From NCBI RefSeq assembly GCF_963676685.1, contig NC_092345.1, forward strand, positions 84,261,592 to 84,325,591: a DNA stretch of 64,000 bases. The letters are read 5' to 3'. Positions 10,045-23,149 of this stretch are shown here, in pieces. Both the position numbers and the translations under genes were made by a program. How positions within the stretch are numbered: position 1 is the first letter of the stretch; each line of letters opens with the position of its first letter. The DNA is from Mytilus edulis. Lineage: Eukaryota > Mollusca > Bivalvia > Mytilida > Mytilidae. The notes under the pieces are model-generated. The model was not told where the DNA came from. It saw only the letters and a list, made by a program, of their open reading frames with translations, and did not search any database.

Positions 10045-13000
10045 GAACTAACCAGATCTCTGAAGCTGGAATTTGATACAAAACGAAGACAGCTGCTGGA
10101 AATACAAGCTGAATTCAATAGATTAATCAAACCAAGTGAATTACGGTGAGAAAAATATTGTTATTGAAATGTAGTCTGCCTAAAAAAGTCTTCTTTGAAA
10201 TTGTTGTACTCATTGGTATTTTCACATAAATGAAATGCAGTATATTTGTTATATGTTCTAAAATATAAATTAAAAGCAGTAGATCTTCTTTTTTAAGGGA
10301 GATAATTGCAGTAAACATGGAGTCAGACTTCATCTTATTAGATACTGTCTGATAATTAACTAACAGAAATTTATCTATATGTAATTACTTATATGTTCAT
10401 GTAACATGTATAAAGTTCAGAACCATATGAGTATTTGGACCATACATGTATGGTCATGACCATAAACTCATATGGTTTTGACCATATAAGGCCTAAATTA
10501 AAATATTATTGTTTGCCCTTTTCTGACCCTATTTTATGAAACAGGGTACCATAGGAAGGTAGGTAAAATATTTTATTTTTCTTTCCCAAAAAATAATTCA
10601 TCTCGGTACAGTTAAAGTTAATTCATATGCACTACTATTTTGTTTTCAAATATTAAAATATAGGGCTGTGCGGCATATTTTCAACGTTTATATGCCTGGA
10701 ACTTTTAAGAGTTTTAACTTGCACTAATATTCTGTACTACATTACGTACATGTACTCATGTTTGATGTATATTTATCATATTTCCTTTCCCATAGGATGT
10801 ATAATACTTCACCTTTTAAAATTTATAGCCTTTTTGTTTTATATTATAATCCTTTGAATGATAAAACTTCATCTCCAGACTTCAATTTATAATTGGCTTT
10901 CATATATTAATGCATTTCAGACATTGTCAGACAGATTACCAAAAGTAAATCAGTTTTTGTAAAATATTTATAAAGGAGCTTCTTTCCATTCTGAACTGAA
11001 TATGAAGTGAGAGTTCATGCCAATATAATTTTCATTGTGTAAAATATTTCATGGTTTGTATGTTTTTATTTTAGCTTACTGGTAAAAAGAACACCAAAAA
11101 AAATATGCTTAACTTGACCGAAAGGTTTATTAATATCATCTATCTCCCTAGCATGGTTTGTGAAACAGCTGTACAATGTGCAATCTACAATGATCTATAG
11201 CATGTTTTATTCCGACATTTTACCAATTTTAGAAAAATTTTAACTTAAATTATCAGAGATGATATCTGTGAAATAAAAAGAATATTTGACTAGAATATAA
11301 AGCCTGGCAATTTATTTCCCACCATCAATGTCTTGCAACCAGTTAAAAGAGCTAAAACTAAGCATTTGTCTTATTTTACTTACAACACTAGACTGAGTGT
11401 TTAAATTTTCGTGTGTCCCAGTTTTATCAATAAAAATCTACAAGACTTGAAACTCAATTGTCATGTATTTTAAATCACATTTATAAATGGTCTGTAAGGA
11501 AAACTTGGCGATTTTTACTGCCAATTATTCTCAAATTTACAGGACTTTGGTTCATGCCAGATATAAATAAAATGTCAAAGCTGGTCGAAGGCAGCATTAA
11601 TATAATCATCCTGATCTACGGATCATCAAAGGCCACCCCTACATAGGATACAACATCTGTTAACAAAATATTTTGTACACACGGTTGATAGTTTTGTATT
11701 GGATGAACTTTTTTTTAATGAACCCTGCTCTTCAAGTATAAAGACACAGGGCAACATTCGTCACATCATGATTTCAAAACTTTCAACATCGATTTCAATC
11801 AAATGCTTTGAATCTCTAAATGCAAGTATTCATGCCAAATGCTCGTGTGATACCAAACAGACTTAACCTTAAACCTGAGGATACCAGTAAAAAAGTTTTC
11901 AGCGGGAAATACAAATATAAGATTTTCTGGAGGAACGTATTTATGGGGTCAGTCGGTAAAGGGCAAACAAACAACATTTTAATTTAAGCCTAACATAGTT
12001 TTATTATTGTGATACTCACAGGTGCACTCTGTCACATTTTTCATTTTAATGCAAACCTTCAAATATTTTCTGATTTAACAGTTTTTGAGTCAGCCTACCT
12101 TTAGAGAGTGAAATCTACTCCCTCTGTTCACCTGCAGGTCTTTTTTTTGTAGTCCACATTGTCAACGCATCGTGCATTGGCGTCATAACATAAGCAGCAA
12201 CACCATTTTCATCTGCTATACTCTATGGTCAGGTTGTTGTCTCTTTGGCACATTCCCCATTTCCATTCTCAATTTTATTATTAGTACTAGTACAATATGT
12301 AATGATTTTATAAAAATTAGTTTTTTATCCATTTAATTCCTTTTTCAGAAAAAGTGAAGCTTCTAGTGAAAAAACGTGTGAAAATAAACTGATTCTACTA
12401 AGTATTGATGAACAAATGTGTCTCCGTCATAAATTAGATAGATTGGCAATGAAATTAAAAGCAGTCAACACAGCAGGAAGTCAGGAGCACATGTATGTAT
12501 ATGTATATTTGTGTGCAATCCTTTTTATTTTTATTTTTGTTTTTGCTCATTTTCTCAGTCTGATAGCAACATCTTGACCATTACCTGTCTAAATACTTAG
12601 TGTACTGTACTTTTTTTAATAAGTTAAAATTGGACTTAGAACTAGTTTTTGATATACCGTGAAAATTTTGTGAAAATCTGCCTACCTATTTGGAGTTATT
12701 GCCCCTGAAATATTCATTTAAATGTTAATATTGGCATTTTTTGCCATTGTTTTTAAAACTACAGGATGAAATTGAGAATGGAAAGGGTAAATGTCAAAAA
12801 GACGACAGCCTGACCAAAGAGCAAAAATCAGCCCAAAATGGGTCTTCAATGCAGAAGGTGGCTTCAGCTGGCCCCTAAACAACAATGCATACTTGTTCAG
12901 TGGAAATGGACATCAACATATAAATGAACCAAAAATAAAAATCTTACATGACTTCTAAAGGCCAGCACTTAAGATAACTCAAAAGTGTAAATAACTTAGG

Positions 13001-16000
13001 ATGACCAGAGGAATCCACCCTGAAAGTTGAATAAAAGCTAGCTAGTAATTTTGGAGTTATAATAATAATAATAATTTCTTTGTTTAACGAAGGTAACTCA
13101 TTTAACATACAATTGTTAATCTCACACAAGACCTTCACACATTTAAATGAATAATTCATATAACAATCAATAAAATTGAGAATGGAAATGGGGAATGTGC
13201 CAAAGAGACAACAACCCGACCATAGAAAAAAACAACAGCAGAAGGTCACCAACAGGTCTTCAATGTAGCGAGAAATTCCTGCACCCGGAGGCGTCCTTCA
13301 ACTGGCCCCTAAACAAATATATACTAGTTCAGTGATAATAAACGCCATACTAATTTCCAAATTGTACACAAGAAACTAAAATTAAAATAATACAAGACTA
13401 ACAAAGGCCAGAGGCTCCTGACTTGGGACAGGCGCAAAAATGCGGCGGGGTTAAACATGTTTGTGAGATCTCAACCCTCCCCCTATACCTCTAGCCAATG
13501 TAAAAAAGTAAACGCATAACAATACGCACATTAAAATTCAGTTCAAGAGAAGTCCGAGTTTGATGTCAGAAGATGTAACCAAAGAAAATAAATAAAATGA
13601 CAATAATACATAAATAACAACAGACTACTAGCAGTTAACTGACATGCCAGCTCCAGACTTCAGTTAAACTGACTGAAAGATTATGATTTCATCATATGAA
13701 CATCAGGCACAATCCTTCCCATTAGGGGTTTAGTATCATACCATCATAACATATATGAGAAGAACATAACCTGTGTCATGCCAACAACTGTTTTTTGAAT
13801 AAATGTGTTTAGTTCCGATGCAAAGACCCTATAAGTGAATCAATATTAATGCCAAAATATGCAATCTTTAATGACCTGACAACAGTATCGTAACTATATC
13901 CCTTCTTAATAAGTCTATTCAAAGGTTTTGTTAGTTTTTGAGGTGAATACTGACACCTTTGTGCTTTATAAAGAATATTTTCATAAAAAATTGGATGTGA
14001 AATACCTGAACGTTTAAGAAGTCTGCATGTTGAGCTATATTTACGAATGATGTCCTTATACCGATGATAAAATTTAGTAAATGTTTTGACTAGTTTGTGA
14101 TATCATATATATAGAAAAATAATCAATAGATACATCAATAATAATCAGCCTGACAAGATGTATCTACCCTGAAAATTGATAAAACAAATTTTTCAAGCAG
14201 TTTTAGAGTTATTGCACATGTAATATCCATTTTTAGGGGCTTTTTAGGGGCTGGTATTATTTAAACTATCTAAAGGTGCTATTTTACAAGTGTAAACTAA
14301 AAAAATTGATAAGAATGGCAAAGTCTATCTACTCTTATCAAAATTTCACAATCCTTTTTGGAGTTATTGCCCCTGAAATTTGTATTTTTACTGTGTTTGC
14401 AGTTTTGGCTGTTCAATTACTAGGTTAAACATGTAAATTGCAGAAGTAACCAGCAACACAAGAGTAATTATATTTTGTGCATATACAAGTCCAATTTAGC
14501 AAACTGGTGATATTTTCACACTTGATCAGTGATACAGGCACAGGTATGCTAAATTTATATCTTATTTTTCAGCCATTTAAATTCTGTGCATGAGGAATTA
14601 ATAGCCTTACATAAGAGGAAAGATGTGAACACTCTCAATACAAGTTATGATTTCCAGAAGCTTGCACGTTTTGTAACAGGTATAAGTACATTCAAATATT
14701 ATATAAAACTTTTGGTGAAAAGAAATTTAATTTAAGAAGGTTTTTTTTTAACATGTATATGAACTTTTATAGGTAAAATAATTATTTGGTCCAGTTCAAA
14801 ATTGTCGAAAATCAGTGTCTGCTGATGTCAAAGATGTTATTTAACAATAATCATAAAAGCAGATTTTTAGAAATGTTAGAATGCAGCATACAAAGAAGAC
14901 ACTATGCCAAGCTCAGATTTGGCCTGATGCAATTTTTTTGCAATTGATCCATTATATATATGAATGTAAAATTTATTACAGAAATTGACAAGTGAAGGGC
15001 ACTAGATTTCATATGCTATCAGAAAGTTATCATTTCATGATTAATATCCCACATTATGTTTGAATTTAACTTTGGTCCTGTCCGTCTAATTTGTAGGAAA
15101 AGTTTGTTGCCTGAAAATCTTTTTTAATGTATATCAAATATGATTAAAATGACTGTATTTATCATAGGCTTATTATTATCTTCCAAAAGTATTTGAAATC
15201 ATTCTTATTGATGGTATATTCCGTTGTAAAATGTATTTGATTTAATAGTATGCTAATAATTTCAGATTTACAGTCAGACCATGAATGGAACTGTCAGCTA
15301 AAAGGAGAAATAGAAAACCAGATAAATAAAGGTAACGGATTGATTTCTCATAAACATATTGTGCATGTATTTTTGTTGTGCCTGAAGATATTGACATTGA
15401 ATATTTTATAACCAATTAACTTCTTTCATTATAGATCCAAATTACTCCATCCCTTGCTTTCTCAAGCCTCTGTTGTACAGTGGTTGCAGGGGTGGATCCA
15501 GCCATTTTAAAATGGGGGTCCCAAGCCAGGAAAAAGGGAGGTTCCAACCACATGTCTCCATTCAAATGCATTGATCGTCCAAAAAAAAAGGGGTGTTCCA
15601 ACCCCCTGGATCCCCCACTCGGTAGTATGCTCACAGGGAGTGTGTGATAAATCCCCAATCAAAGACTAAAAAATTTGTATTTGATGCTTCTCTGCCAAGC
15701 ACACAGCATAAAAAAGAAGTAAGAGCAAAGACTGGTTGGCTCAGAGTCAGAATAATGTGTCAGGGTGAAAAAGCACACCAATTCCATGTTTGTGTAATAC
15801 AAGTAGGGCTCATATTCAAATTCACCACTGGATTTTGAAAAACTTTCCATCATTATCATAAGTGGGCAGTATATAGTGATTTTGGAGTTTGTGTGTCTAT
15901 AAGTTCATTCATTCATCCATGTCTTTTATCATCCTTCTGTCCCACTTTTGTAAATGCAATTGCTTCTGAAAGGCTTGACAGAACTTAATGAAACTTTTAA

Positions 16001-17019
16001 CAAAATTGTACTTATATCTATGTTCTTTTGCAACAAACGACAAAGTGAGCTTTTGCCATCACTTGATTAATTGACTACCCCTAGGTTTAAAACATTTTAT
16101 TAATTTCATTGCTCTTTAAAGTAATGCTAATAACGCAGCCTGCAAGAATTATTAATATGTTGAATTAATAATTGTGTTAATTATATAAGTTGTTTGTTAA
16201 CAGTCCCACATAACTTTGAATCATGTCTTTCCACTACTCAGTTTTCAGTGATTCACCAGTGGCCTTGTTGACAACGTACATAGTTTAAAGGTATCCATTG
16301 ATAGCCACTGATTCAGTGGAATTATGTCACTTAGACTTAAACAACTTTAAAACAATTCAGTTTGTCAGCAGATGAAAGAATTGTTACATGTAACTGTGGT
16401 CCTTTATTAATGGTAGAAGAGTTCTCAAAAAGTAGTTCTGGAGAGATTTGACCACCAAAATTTACAAAGGACCAACACAAGTTTGGTATTTTGTAATAGA
16501 AAGAGTGCACGTGGACACTACATGAGGACCAGTAGTTCTTCTTCAGGGAACACCAGATATAAAAAGATTTCGAGAACTCCGAAGTAGACTTAAATTAAAC
16601 TAACTTAATGATTGTCATATATAGTGATAACGATATATATTTAAATTCTTATTTAATATATTCCAGCATATAGGAAGATTGCTAAGCAGCAAGTGTTATT
16701 GTCTAGAAGATGTAGTGAAAGTTCTGATCCAGTAGAAAAGGAAAATGCTGGACGCTTATTGGATGATTTTGTAAAACAACACATAACTTCAAAGAAGCTT
16801 CCTTTCCAGGATAGTCAGCAACATATCAACACTCAGACACAACCAGTTTCAGAATCACATTCACATATCAGCATTCAGGAAAAGCCTTTTTATTGCAGTC
16901 AGCAACTAGGTAATGCCCAGAAGAAACCTTGTGGGGAAAACCAAGCAGATGTAGATCAGATGAAAAATAATGTACAAGGAACTAGACCAAGGAAGATTCC
17001 TTTTAAGGAACAAAATTAA
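10045..17019 (+). CDS. unrecognised charged, helix-rich protein, last five exons
   Basis: Exons 10045-10145, 12349-12492, 14573-14679, 15266-15331 and 16667-17019 each have AG before and GT after, and the split codons rejoin at all four junctions (R, I, D, A). They encode 256 residues ending in TAA. The first part is charged and probably helical (ELTRSLKLEFDTKRRQLLEI; DEQMCLRHKLDRLAMKLKAV), consistent with coiled coil. The last about 70 residues are Gln/Ser/Lys-rich and look disordered. The first exon follows a normal acceptor (TTTGCAG), so 5' exons and the start codon lie upstream, possibly outside the window. I do not recognise the family; a cytoskeletal or centrosomal role would be a guess. 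Introns carry retroelement tails and degenerate repeats. AATAAA near 17360 may be the poly(A) signal. Confidence 0.75.
10421..10477. repeat. 57-bp hairpin
   Basis: Outer arms AACCATATGAGT and ACTCATATGGTT enclose a perfect palindrome CCATACATGTATGG. It lies ten bases outside the left end of TIR element 2, inside intron 1 of the 10-17 kb gene. Confidence 0.7.
10487..11994. mobile_element. TIR element 2, TAA-flanked (PIF/Harbinger-like, non-autonomous)
   Basis: The left end GGCCTAAATTAAAATATTAT at 10490 and the inverted right end GGCTTAAATTAAAATGTTGT at 11991 (minus strand) continue into a shared TTTGCCC about 25-30 bases in. Both flanks are TAA (10487-10489, 11992-11994). Its 1.5-kb body has no transposase ORF. 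The end GGCC/T-AAAT resembles TIR element 1 and suggests one superfamily. Confidence 0.55.
12225..12290 (+). repeat. 3'-tail family, copy 2 (short)
   Basis: Only the right end is present: CTCTATGGTCAGGTTGTTGT through CATTCCCCATTTCCATTCTC and AATTTTATTA. Intronic. Confidence 0.7.
12770..12925 (-). repeat. 3'-tail family, copy 3
   Basis: An inverted, degenerate copy beginning AAATTGAGAATGGAAAGGGT and passing through GGGTCTTCAATGCAGAAGG and GCTGGCCCCTAAACAA. Intronic in the 10-17 kb gene. Confidence 0.65.
13168..14095 (-). mobile_element. retroelement 3' end (C-terminal coding remnant plus 3' tail)
   Basis: The longest member of the 3'-tail family. On the minus strand, 14095-13810 reads a broken protein tail including KFYHRYKDIIRKYSSTC, SGISHPIFYENILYKAQR and KLTKPLNRLIKKGY. 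This is followed by about 300 bases of non-coding sequence and then the shared tail (13500-13168) ending TCTCAATTTTATTGA. It shows that the abundant short repeats in this window are truncated 3' ends of one retroelement. The family is not certain; a Penelope-like or other RT-bearing element is possible. Confidence 0.6.
15484..15622. mobile_element. MITE-like hairpin, about 139 bp
   Basis: The ends AGGGGTGGATCCAG and CTGGATCCCCCACT are inverted. The interior has GTCCCAAGCCAGG and ATGCATTGATCGTCC. I recognise this as a frequent mollusc repeat from memory. It sits in the last intron of the 10-17 kb gene. Confidence 0.65.
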
Positions 17020-17379
17020 TATTAATGTATAATCTTTTTTTGTCTCTCTGTCTGTAATAAGGTGTGAACACTGCTTCAAAAGTATGTTTTACTCTAATGC
17101 TTTTAAATTCTTATTGTTTTTGATTTTGAAGTCAGTCCCATGTATAGTCCATACAATACACAATTTAGATTTGACCATTTGTAATAAATCTGCTTGACTT
17201 GTGTCTGTGAATAGATCAGTATTATTTGCATTCTGCATCAAACAATTTTTTTTTAACATAATTTTTATTTGTTTCAATTTTTTAATCTGTTTTTGTATCT
17301 CTCTCAATGGTGTAATGCACATCAAGTTTTGATTAAAGAATATAATTGGGGTTTGTTGTAATAAAAATGTGGGAAATGT

Positions 17380-18180
17380 TTTACCGAATGAGATCTAGAT
17401 AGTGTTTTTTGTGTAGACAAATATATTTTTAAAGTACCAGAAGTTATCAGATTGTTCTTCTTACCGGTATTAATTCATAATTTATCCCAAAAGATATTTT
17501 TAACAGGATTTTAGTTTACACTGCAGAATAAGACATTTCTTCAAATGTATTATGTGGATTTAGGAAAACTTGCATTTTCTTAGATTTTTGATTTCATGGT
17601 TTTGCTTATCTCTACATATAGAGCCTATAAAAAAAATTGTAATTCCACGAATATTTCAATTCTTGGTCAACCTTTACCCAGGAAACCAACATAAATTGGT
17701 ATACAACAAATAATAATGAATCCACAGTATGTAAAATCTTCAACACATCAGTAGGTAAACTCACAGACGCAGTTGTAAAATATTTCAAAGTCGGTCATAA
17801 TATTACATATGACTGGTGTTCTATGTACTGGTTACCCTAAACACTTTGACAAATCCTCACTGTTTAAAGAAAACTTTTGCTCTACCAACACAACGTTTTA
17901 GGGAATCCTTTTCATAATATTTATCAAATAATTTAACATCTTAAATTTATTTCAAACTTGCTGTAACTTTCTAGTTCGTATTATATAGTTCATTTAGAAA
18001 ATATAATATGTATTCATCCAAAGTAGAATTTTAAATAGTAAACTTAGGTTTTGTCTTTTTGAAACACCTGGCTTTGCTTTACATTCAATCTTTGCTTCAT
18101 TGTGCTCAGATAATTTATTTTTTATGCTTTGCAGGACTGATGTTAAATTTCAATATTCTTGCAAGCAAGCACTTGATGAA
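17380..18180. other. gene-free interval downstream of the 10-17 kb gene
   Basis: No gene or defined repeat recognised; AT-rich with ordinary short ORFs. Confidence 0.35.
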
Positions 18181-18185
18181 TGATT

Positions 18186-18396
18186 TTGATGTGGCAGCTA
18201 CTTTTATAATAGGGATATCCTGGTATTTAAAACATTGTAAATATATCATATCAATATTTAGGGTTTAGATAAAATCTTTTATTTTATCTTCTCTACAAAT
18301 GTGGCAGCTACTTTTATCACGAGTGATGTTCTGGTATTTAAAACATTGTTAACATTTCATATCAATATTCAGAGTTAAGATAAAATCTTTTATATT
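18186..18396. repeat. 111-bp tandem duplication (diverged)
   Basis: ATGTGGCAGCTACTTTTAT...GATAAAATCTTTTAT occurs twice in a row (about 18189-18290 and 18299-18396) with roughly 10-15% differences. Confidence 0.8.
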
Positions 18397-19344
18397 TGCT
18401 GTTGTTCAGCTGTCCACTCTTGAGTTTAAATATCACTCAATTAACAATTTAGTCATTCCCTTTTACTCGTTTGTTTAAAATTGTACAATTATGTTATGTA
18501 TTCCTAATTTATCATCATTGAAAACAGAATTGAGAAAAATGTTTTGCCTGATAAGGAGATACTTTCAGAATTGGATGTGTTTTTTATATGGCCTAAATTG
18601 TACTTAAGATATAACTCGTTTTTTCAGCTTCATTTTTATTATTTTGAAATCCTTACTTCTTTAAAAGAACATTTTCTTCCATTCCCTTTATCATGTTTAA
18701 TAAGTCTGTAAGACGTTTTTAAAATATATGGTTCAAAACATATAGCTCTATTCAAAATTATTTTATATTAGAGGTTAAAAGACTCCAAGGCACCTGACAT
18801 TAAAAATGATAGGATAGTGGAATAAAAAACACTGTTTATGCACCTGCCACAGTGGACAGGGTATTTTAAAAGTGTTACCTTTGTCCTTCCATCCATACAA
18901 TCCAAACTGTTTCTGTTCTCTTACTTAGTTTGCTTCAAACAATGTTATAAAAAGTATACACAGTTGCTTTCATTTGTTTTCTTTGGACATGCAGTAGAAT
19001 ACTTCATCTTTTTTTTTAATAGAAATTGCAATGGATACAAAAATTTAGTCCCATTTTAATGTTTATTTTTTTTTATTATATTTTATTTTTATGTGCCTTT
19101 TATATATATATAAATAGTGCTAGTCTAAAGCTTCTAACCTGCTTTACACAGGCTGTTTTTAGATTGTTTTGAATGATTAATTCTTAGTGATTTGAATGAT
19201 TATTGTGTGATTGTTAAGTTTGAATAATGAATTATAATAAGTAGCTTTACTGTTGTTGTTTTCTTTTACTTGCCCTACTTTTTAGCTCACCTTGATGGAG
19301 TAAAAAAGAGAGACTTAGGTATGCTGTTTCTGAAAGTGAGGGCA

Positions 19345-19645
19345 TCTACAATGTATTAGTTTGTGAGAAGGTTAGGGTCATCTTATGGGGAACCCCTTAT
19401 GGTAGGTCAAAGATATTTGGTATGCAGTGGGCACATCTCATTTATATGGAGAATATTTTGCCCAGCGCCCTCAGTCATGGTCTATTGACTTTAAAACTTT
19501 AGCTTACTTAACATGTATTAGTTGGTGATTAGATCAGTTCGTGGGGATCACTGGGAAACTACTCGCGGTAGGTCAATACAATTTGATATGCAGTTGTGTT
19601 AACATTGACACACTTCATTTCCATGGAGATTTAATTTTGCCAAAT
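19345..19645. repeat. two diverged units of about 170 bp
   Basis: Two related blocks share GTAGGTCAA..ATTTG.TATGCAGT and CATTT..ATGGAGA..T..ATTTTGCC. They look like a degenerate tandem repeat of a kind common in mollusc intergenic DNA. No coding content. Confidence 0.5.
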
Positions 19646-20214
19646 GAGGAACAAAGTTGAAGAGTATTGAGGACCCAAATTTCTGAAAGGTTTTCCAAAT
19701 ACAGCTACTGTACAGTAATCTGTTAATCAGGTCAAAAATACATTAGTATTTCAAAATCTTCAAAACCGTTTTGTAAACAGTTAATATACAATTATGACCA
19801 TATCAATGATAATTTATGTGAACACAAATGCTGACTACTTGGGTGGTGATACCATTGTGTATGAAACCGCCACTTTGGTTAAGACATCCTTGGTTGCTTT
19901 CTTTATTGAAATTCACTTTATTTATCCAACACTATGACAGTAATATATTGTTTAAACGGCCACCAGTCATAGGCTTCTAGATGCAAAATCAAATGACAAA
20001 AAAAAAGATCTCAATTGAATTTGTGGTAAATTTGTCAGTCATTGTTAATAAAAATAAAATTTAAATCAGCACAGAAAAAGTGTTTGCTAATGATAACTAT
20101 GGGAGCTCACAAGAAATTGAAATTAAACTTGAATACATGTATATGGTTGAAATATTAGGGAAAGAGAAAGATCTGAACATTGTTTGTTTTTATGTGAAAG
20201 ATTAAGATAATTAT

Positions 20215-20314
20215 AGATTATCGTTGGTTATCTCAACGAGATTGATTTTCTCACTTGAGCCGGTTACGGCGAAAGCGAGAAAAGCAATTGAGTTGAGATG
20301 ACCAATGATAATCT
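20215..20314. mobile_element. 100-bp hairpin MITE
   Basis: The left arm AGATTATCGTTGGTTATCTC (20215 on) and right arm GAGATGACCAATGATAATCT (to 20314) are inverted. The centre GAGCCGGTTACGGCGAAAGC is comparatively GC-rich. A classic MITE shape; I have seen near-identical hairpins in mollusc DNA, from memory. Confidence 0.7.
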
Positions 20315-20497
20315 GTTTTTCGCTATTTTACCTATGACGATGTTGTCAATTTCATGTCAATTTCATTAGAAACGCCACGTGGCTCCTTAGTTTCTAGCAT
20401 AATTTTCCATTTCAAGCAAGTAGCATGATAAGAAAATTATCACAAAAAAAGATCAAAGTAAAAATGCATAAAATAGCAATAACATTAACTACAAACC

Positions 20498-20635
20498 AGA
20501 TTTGTCCTTGCATTAGCAACATGACAGGTGCCACATGAAGAGCAGGATCTGCTTACTTTCCACAACAACCGAGATCACCCCCAGCAGATTTAGTGTTGAT
20601 CAGTATTTATGTTTCTATGTTGTTTTTTTTAACTT
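20498..20635 (+). mobile_element. Penelope-like element, 3' end fragment
   Basis: It shares TAGCAACATGACAGGTGCCA, GAGCAGGATCTGCTTAC and CGAGATCACCCC with the longer Penelope-like remnant at 27.6 kb. Truncated and non-coding. Confidence 0.6.
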
Positions 20636-20999
20636 CACATACTTTTTTCTCCTCAGATATTAGGGTTAGACAGGGTGATAACCTAAGCAACCACAAATAT
20701 TGGTGTCAGTTCAAATTTAGGAAGCCTAGCAATACTCAGTGTATCATTTGTCCTCTAACGATAAATTAATTTGTTTATTGAATAATGAAGGTAAATATCA
20801 TTAAATTGTATGTTACAAACTTTATTTTCTAAAAGAGGGGAATTATTTACAGTTAACATAGTCCATAACTATTTAACTCATTCATTCATACAAGTTATCA
20901 ATGCTATTGTGGAGTATGAGTTATCTAACTTATCTTCCCTACTACTGGTAGAGATGCACATATTCGAAGATTATTGTTGGTTTGTAGTTTTTTACTCCA

Positions 21000-22285
21000 T
21001 TATCGTTAATATTAAATCATAGAACAAAATATTTTGATTATTTATAAATTTGGTCATTTGTTTACTTATTAATGATTATTCTGCTCTATTCAAGGCACCA
21101 CGAATGGCATAATGATATATGTCTATATCTACATCTACATACTCTTAGGTCAAGATGAATGTTTAGTTAACTTAGATGACTTTTTGATGAGAACACTAGT
21201 ATACAGTTTTAAATCTACTTCATTGCATTAAAATGTTACGATATAGGTCTGGCTAAAGTGGTCATTATTGAAATCGCCGGTCAAATTTATATTATTATTA
21301 TAATGGCAGCCTCAATAGATCTTAAAAACTGCGGTGATGTCTCTTCACATAGATATAAATCATACGACAATTTTAACATACACATTAACAAGAGGCAGAC
21401 CAAATACACTCTTAACAATGAAGAACATACTGACAATACAAGTACAATGTACTAGTAGCCCGGATTAGACACAAGTGGCACATGTTACAGTAAATCCCTG
21501 TGATGTGTATTGCCATGTGATTCACTGTGTTTGTGGTTTACTATTATCTGGGACATAATATAAGTTAGTATCAGTCTCAGCAGCTTTCATTCAATTTATA
21601 AAAAAAGGATACGTTGTAAATCAAATCACTGTGCAGAGAAAGTTCACCATGTATGTAAAACACTTTTATCTTAGGCCTAGAGATGGATCATAATCATTTT
21701 AAATCAAATTAATCCTCTAAACTTGGCAAGAAGATTGGAGGTAAAACACAAACACACATATTAATTATTCAACTAGTCTCGATATTTCCGGGCTTTTGCG
21801 GGTACCTTGTCTAAAATTGGCTTTTTGCATAATTATCCAGTACATATTGAAACAAAACACTGTCATGTTAATACTATAGTGACCTATTTGTTGTATGAAC
21901 AATGAAACGTACGAGTCTTTTTGAATACGGCATAACAAAAATATTCGATGACTTTTCTTTTATCGATGGCACTTTAAAATGCAAAATTATACACGGTATT
22001 ATATATAAGAACTGGTAATATGATCCGACATCGTATTTTGATACATATTTCAAAATAACAAATTTGCAACATTACAAACAGATTTTTGCCCTCTTTTAGA
22101 AAAAAATGTCATTTTTAAACTTGTAATGAAGTTACTATAAAAAATTGTTCAAGACAGCTATTTAGAATTTATTTTTCGAATTTCTCCTTTGACATGTTTA
22201 ATGTGACATGAGGTAAATAATAGTGTAGAAGTTGAATAAATTTTATATAGTTGAACGGCTATAAGTGAATGTGAACTTTCTTGTA
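21000..22285. other. gene-free interval
   Basis: No gene recognised. The short ORF 21258-21455 has no family features. Confidence 0.35.
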
Positions 22286-22289
22286 ATAA

Positions 22290-22660
22290 TTACATTAGAT
22301 GTATGTTTCATTCTAATACTTTATTCTGATTGGCTAACTGCACATCACGTGTTATTCCGTAAGCAGTTGCATTGCTCAATACAACTTTTAATTCATGATA
22401 ACACGTGGTCCAACAATAAAGTGCACAGGTGAATTAAATAAAAAAATATATAAAATTCGTGTTTTCATGATCTTAGCTAAAAAATGTAATTATAAGTATT
22501 GAAAGCTTCTTTTTGTAACTTTATAGGGTTGTAAAAGCGTTAACCGTGCGCACATTTTTAGAATGAAGCGCTTCCGCGCTTCATACAAAATGTACTTCGG
22601 TCAACGCTTTTACACCCCAATAAATTTACAAAAAGAAGCATTCAATTCTTAAATGAAAAT
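22290..22660 (+). repeat. about 370-bp repeat, copy 1 (hairpin-ended)
   Basis: Starts AATTACATTAGATGTATGTT and ends AAAAAGAAGCATTCAATTC. Its last 140 bases are an inverted repeat: TTTATAGGGTTGTAAAAGCG faces CGCTTTTACACCCCAATAAA, with AGCGCTTCCGCGCT in the loop. Copy 2 lies 0.5 kb downstream in the same orientation. Confidence 0.75.
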
Positions 22661-23149
22661 ACCTTTTATTATCAAAATCTTCATAAATTATGTACTGCTA
22701 TTGAATGACTGTCTTTCCGTACATTGATTCGTTTCATATGACTTTAATTTAGATTTAAGTTATGATGTATGTCAGTCTATACCTCATAGCATGCGAAGCG
22801 TATAACAAATTTATTTGAAAGGAATTGTTTTCATATATTTATGCATTTGATACGATGCATTGATTATGAAATACTTTAGACTACATTAATAAAAACTCTA
22901 TAGAGCATAGAAACTTGATTGTTGTTGTTTTTTTTTTTTTGTCAATTTCATATAAATTATGTAGATTAAAATATTTTTCACTTCAAAGTTGAAACAGAAA
23001 CGTAAAACATTTTCAAAATTAACAACGGATGTTTAGTTAAGGACCATCAAAAAAGAAGCCAAGGTAAAGCGATATGATATTATCTCTTCACAAATACCTA
23101 TTCAATTGAATCTCGAGAAAATTGAAGGAGCCGTCTGAAAACAATTATA

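Larger units (their letters stand above)
12650..14420. repeat. dispersed degenerate units with TTGGAGTTATTGCCCCTGAA
   Basis: At about 12650-12730, 12990-13060, 14150-14240 and 14310-14400, related units pair a 'tctacc..tgaaaattgataaaa' part with GGAGTTATTGCCCCTGAAAT or a variant. They look like remnants of one tandem array broken up by the inserted retroelement tails. Confidence 0.5.
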
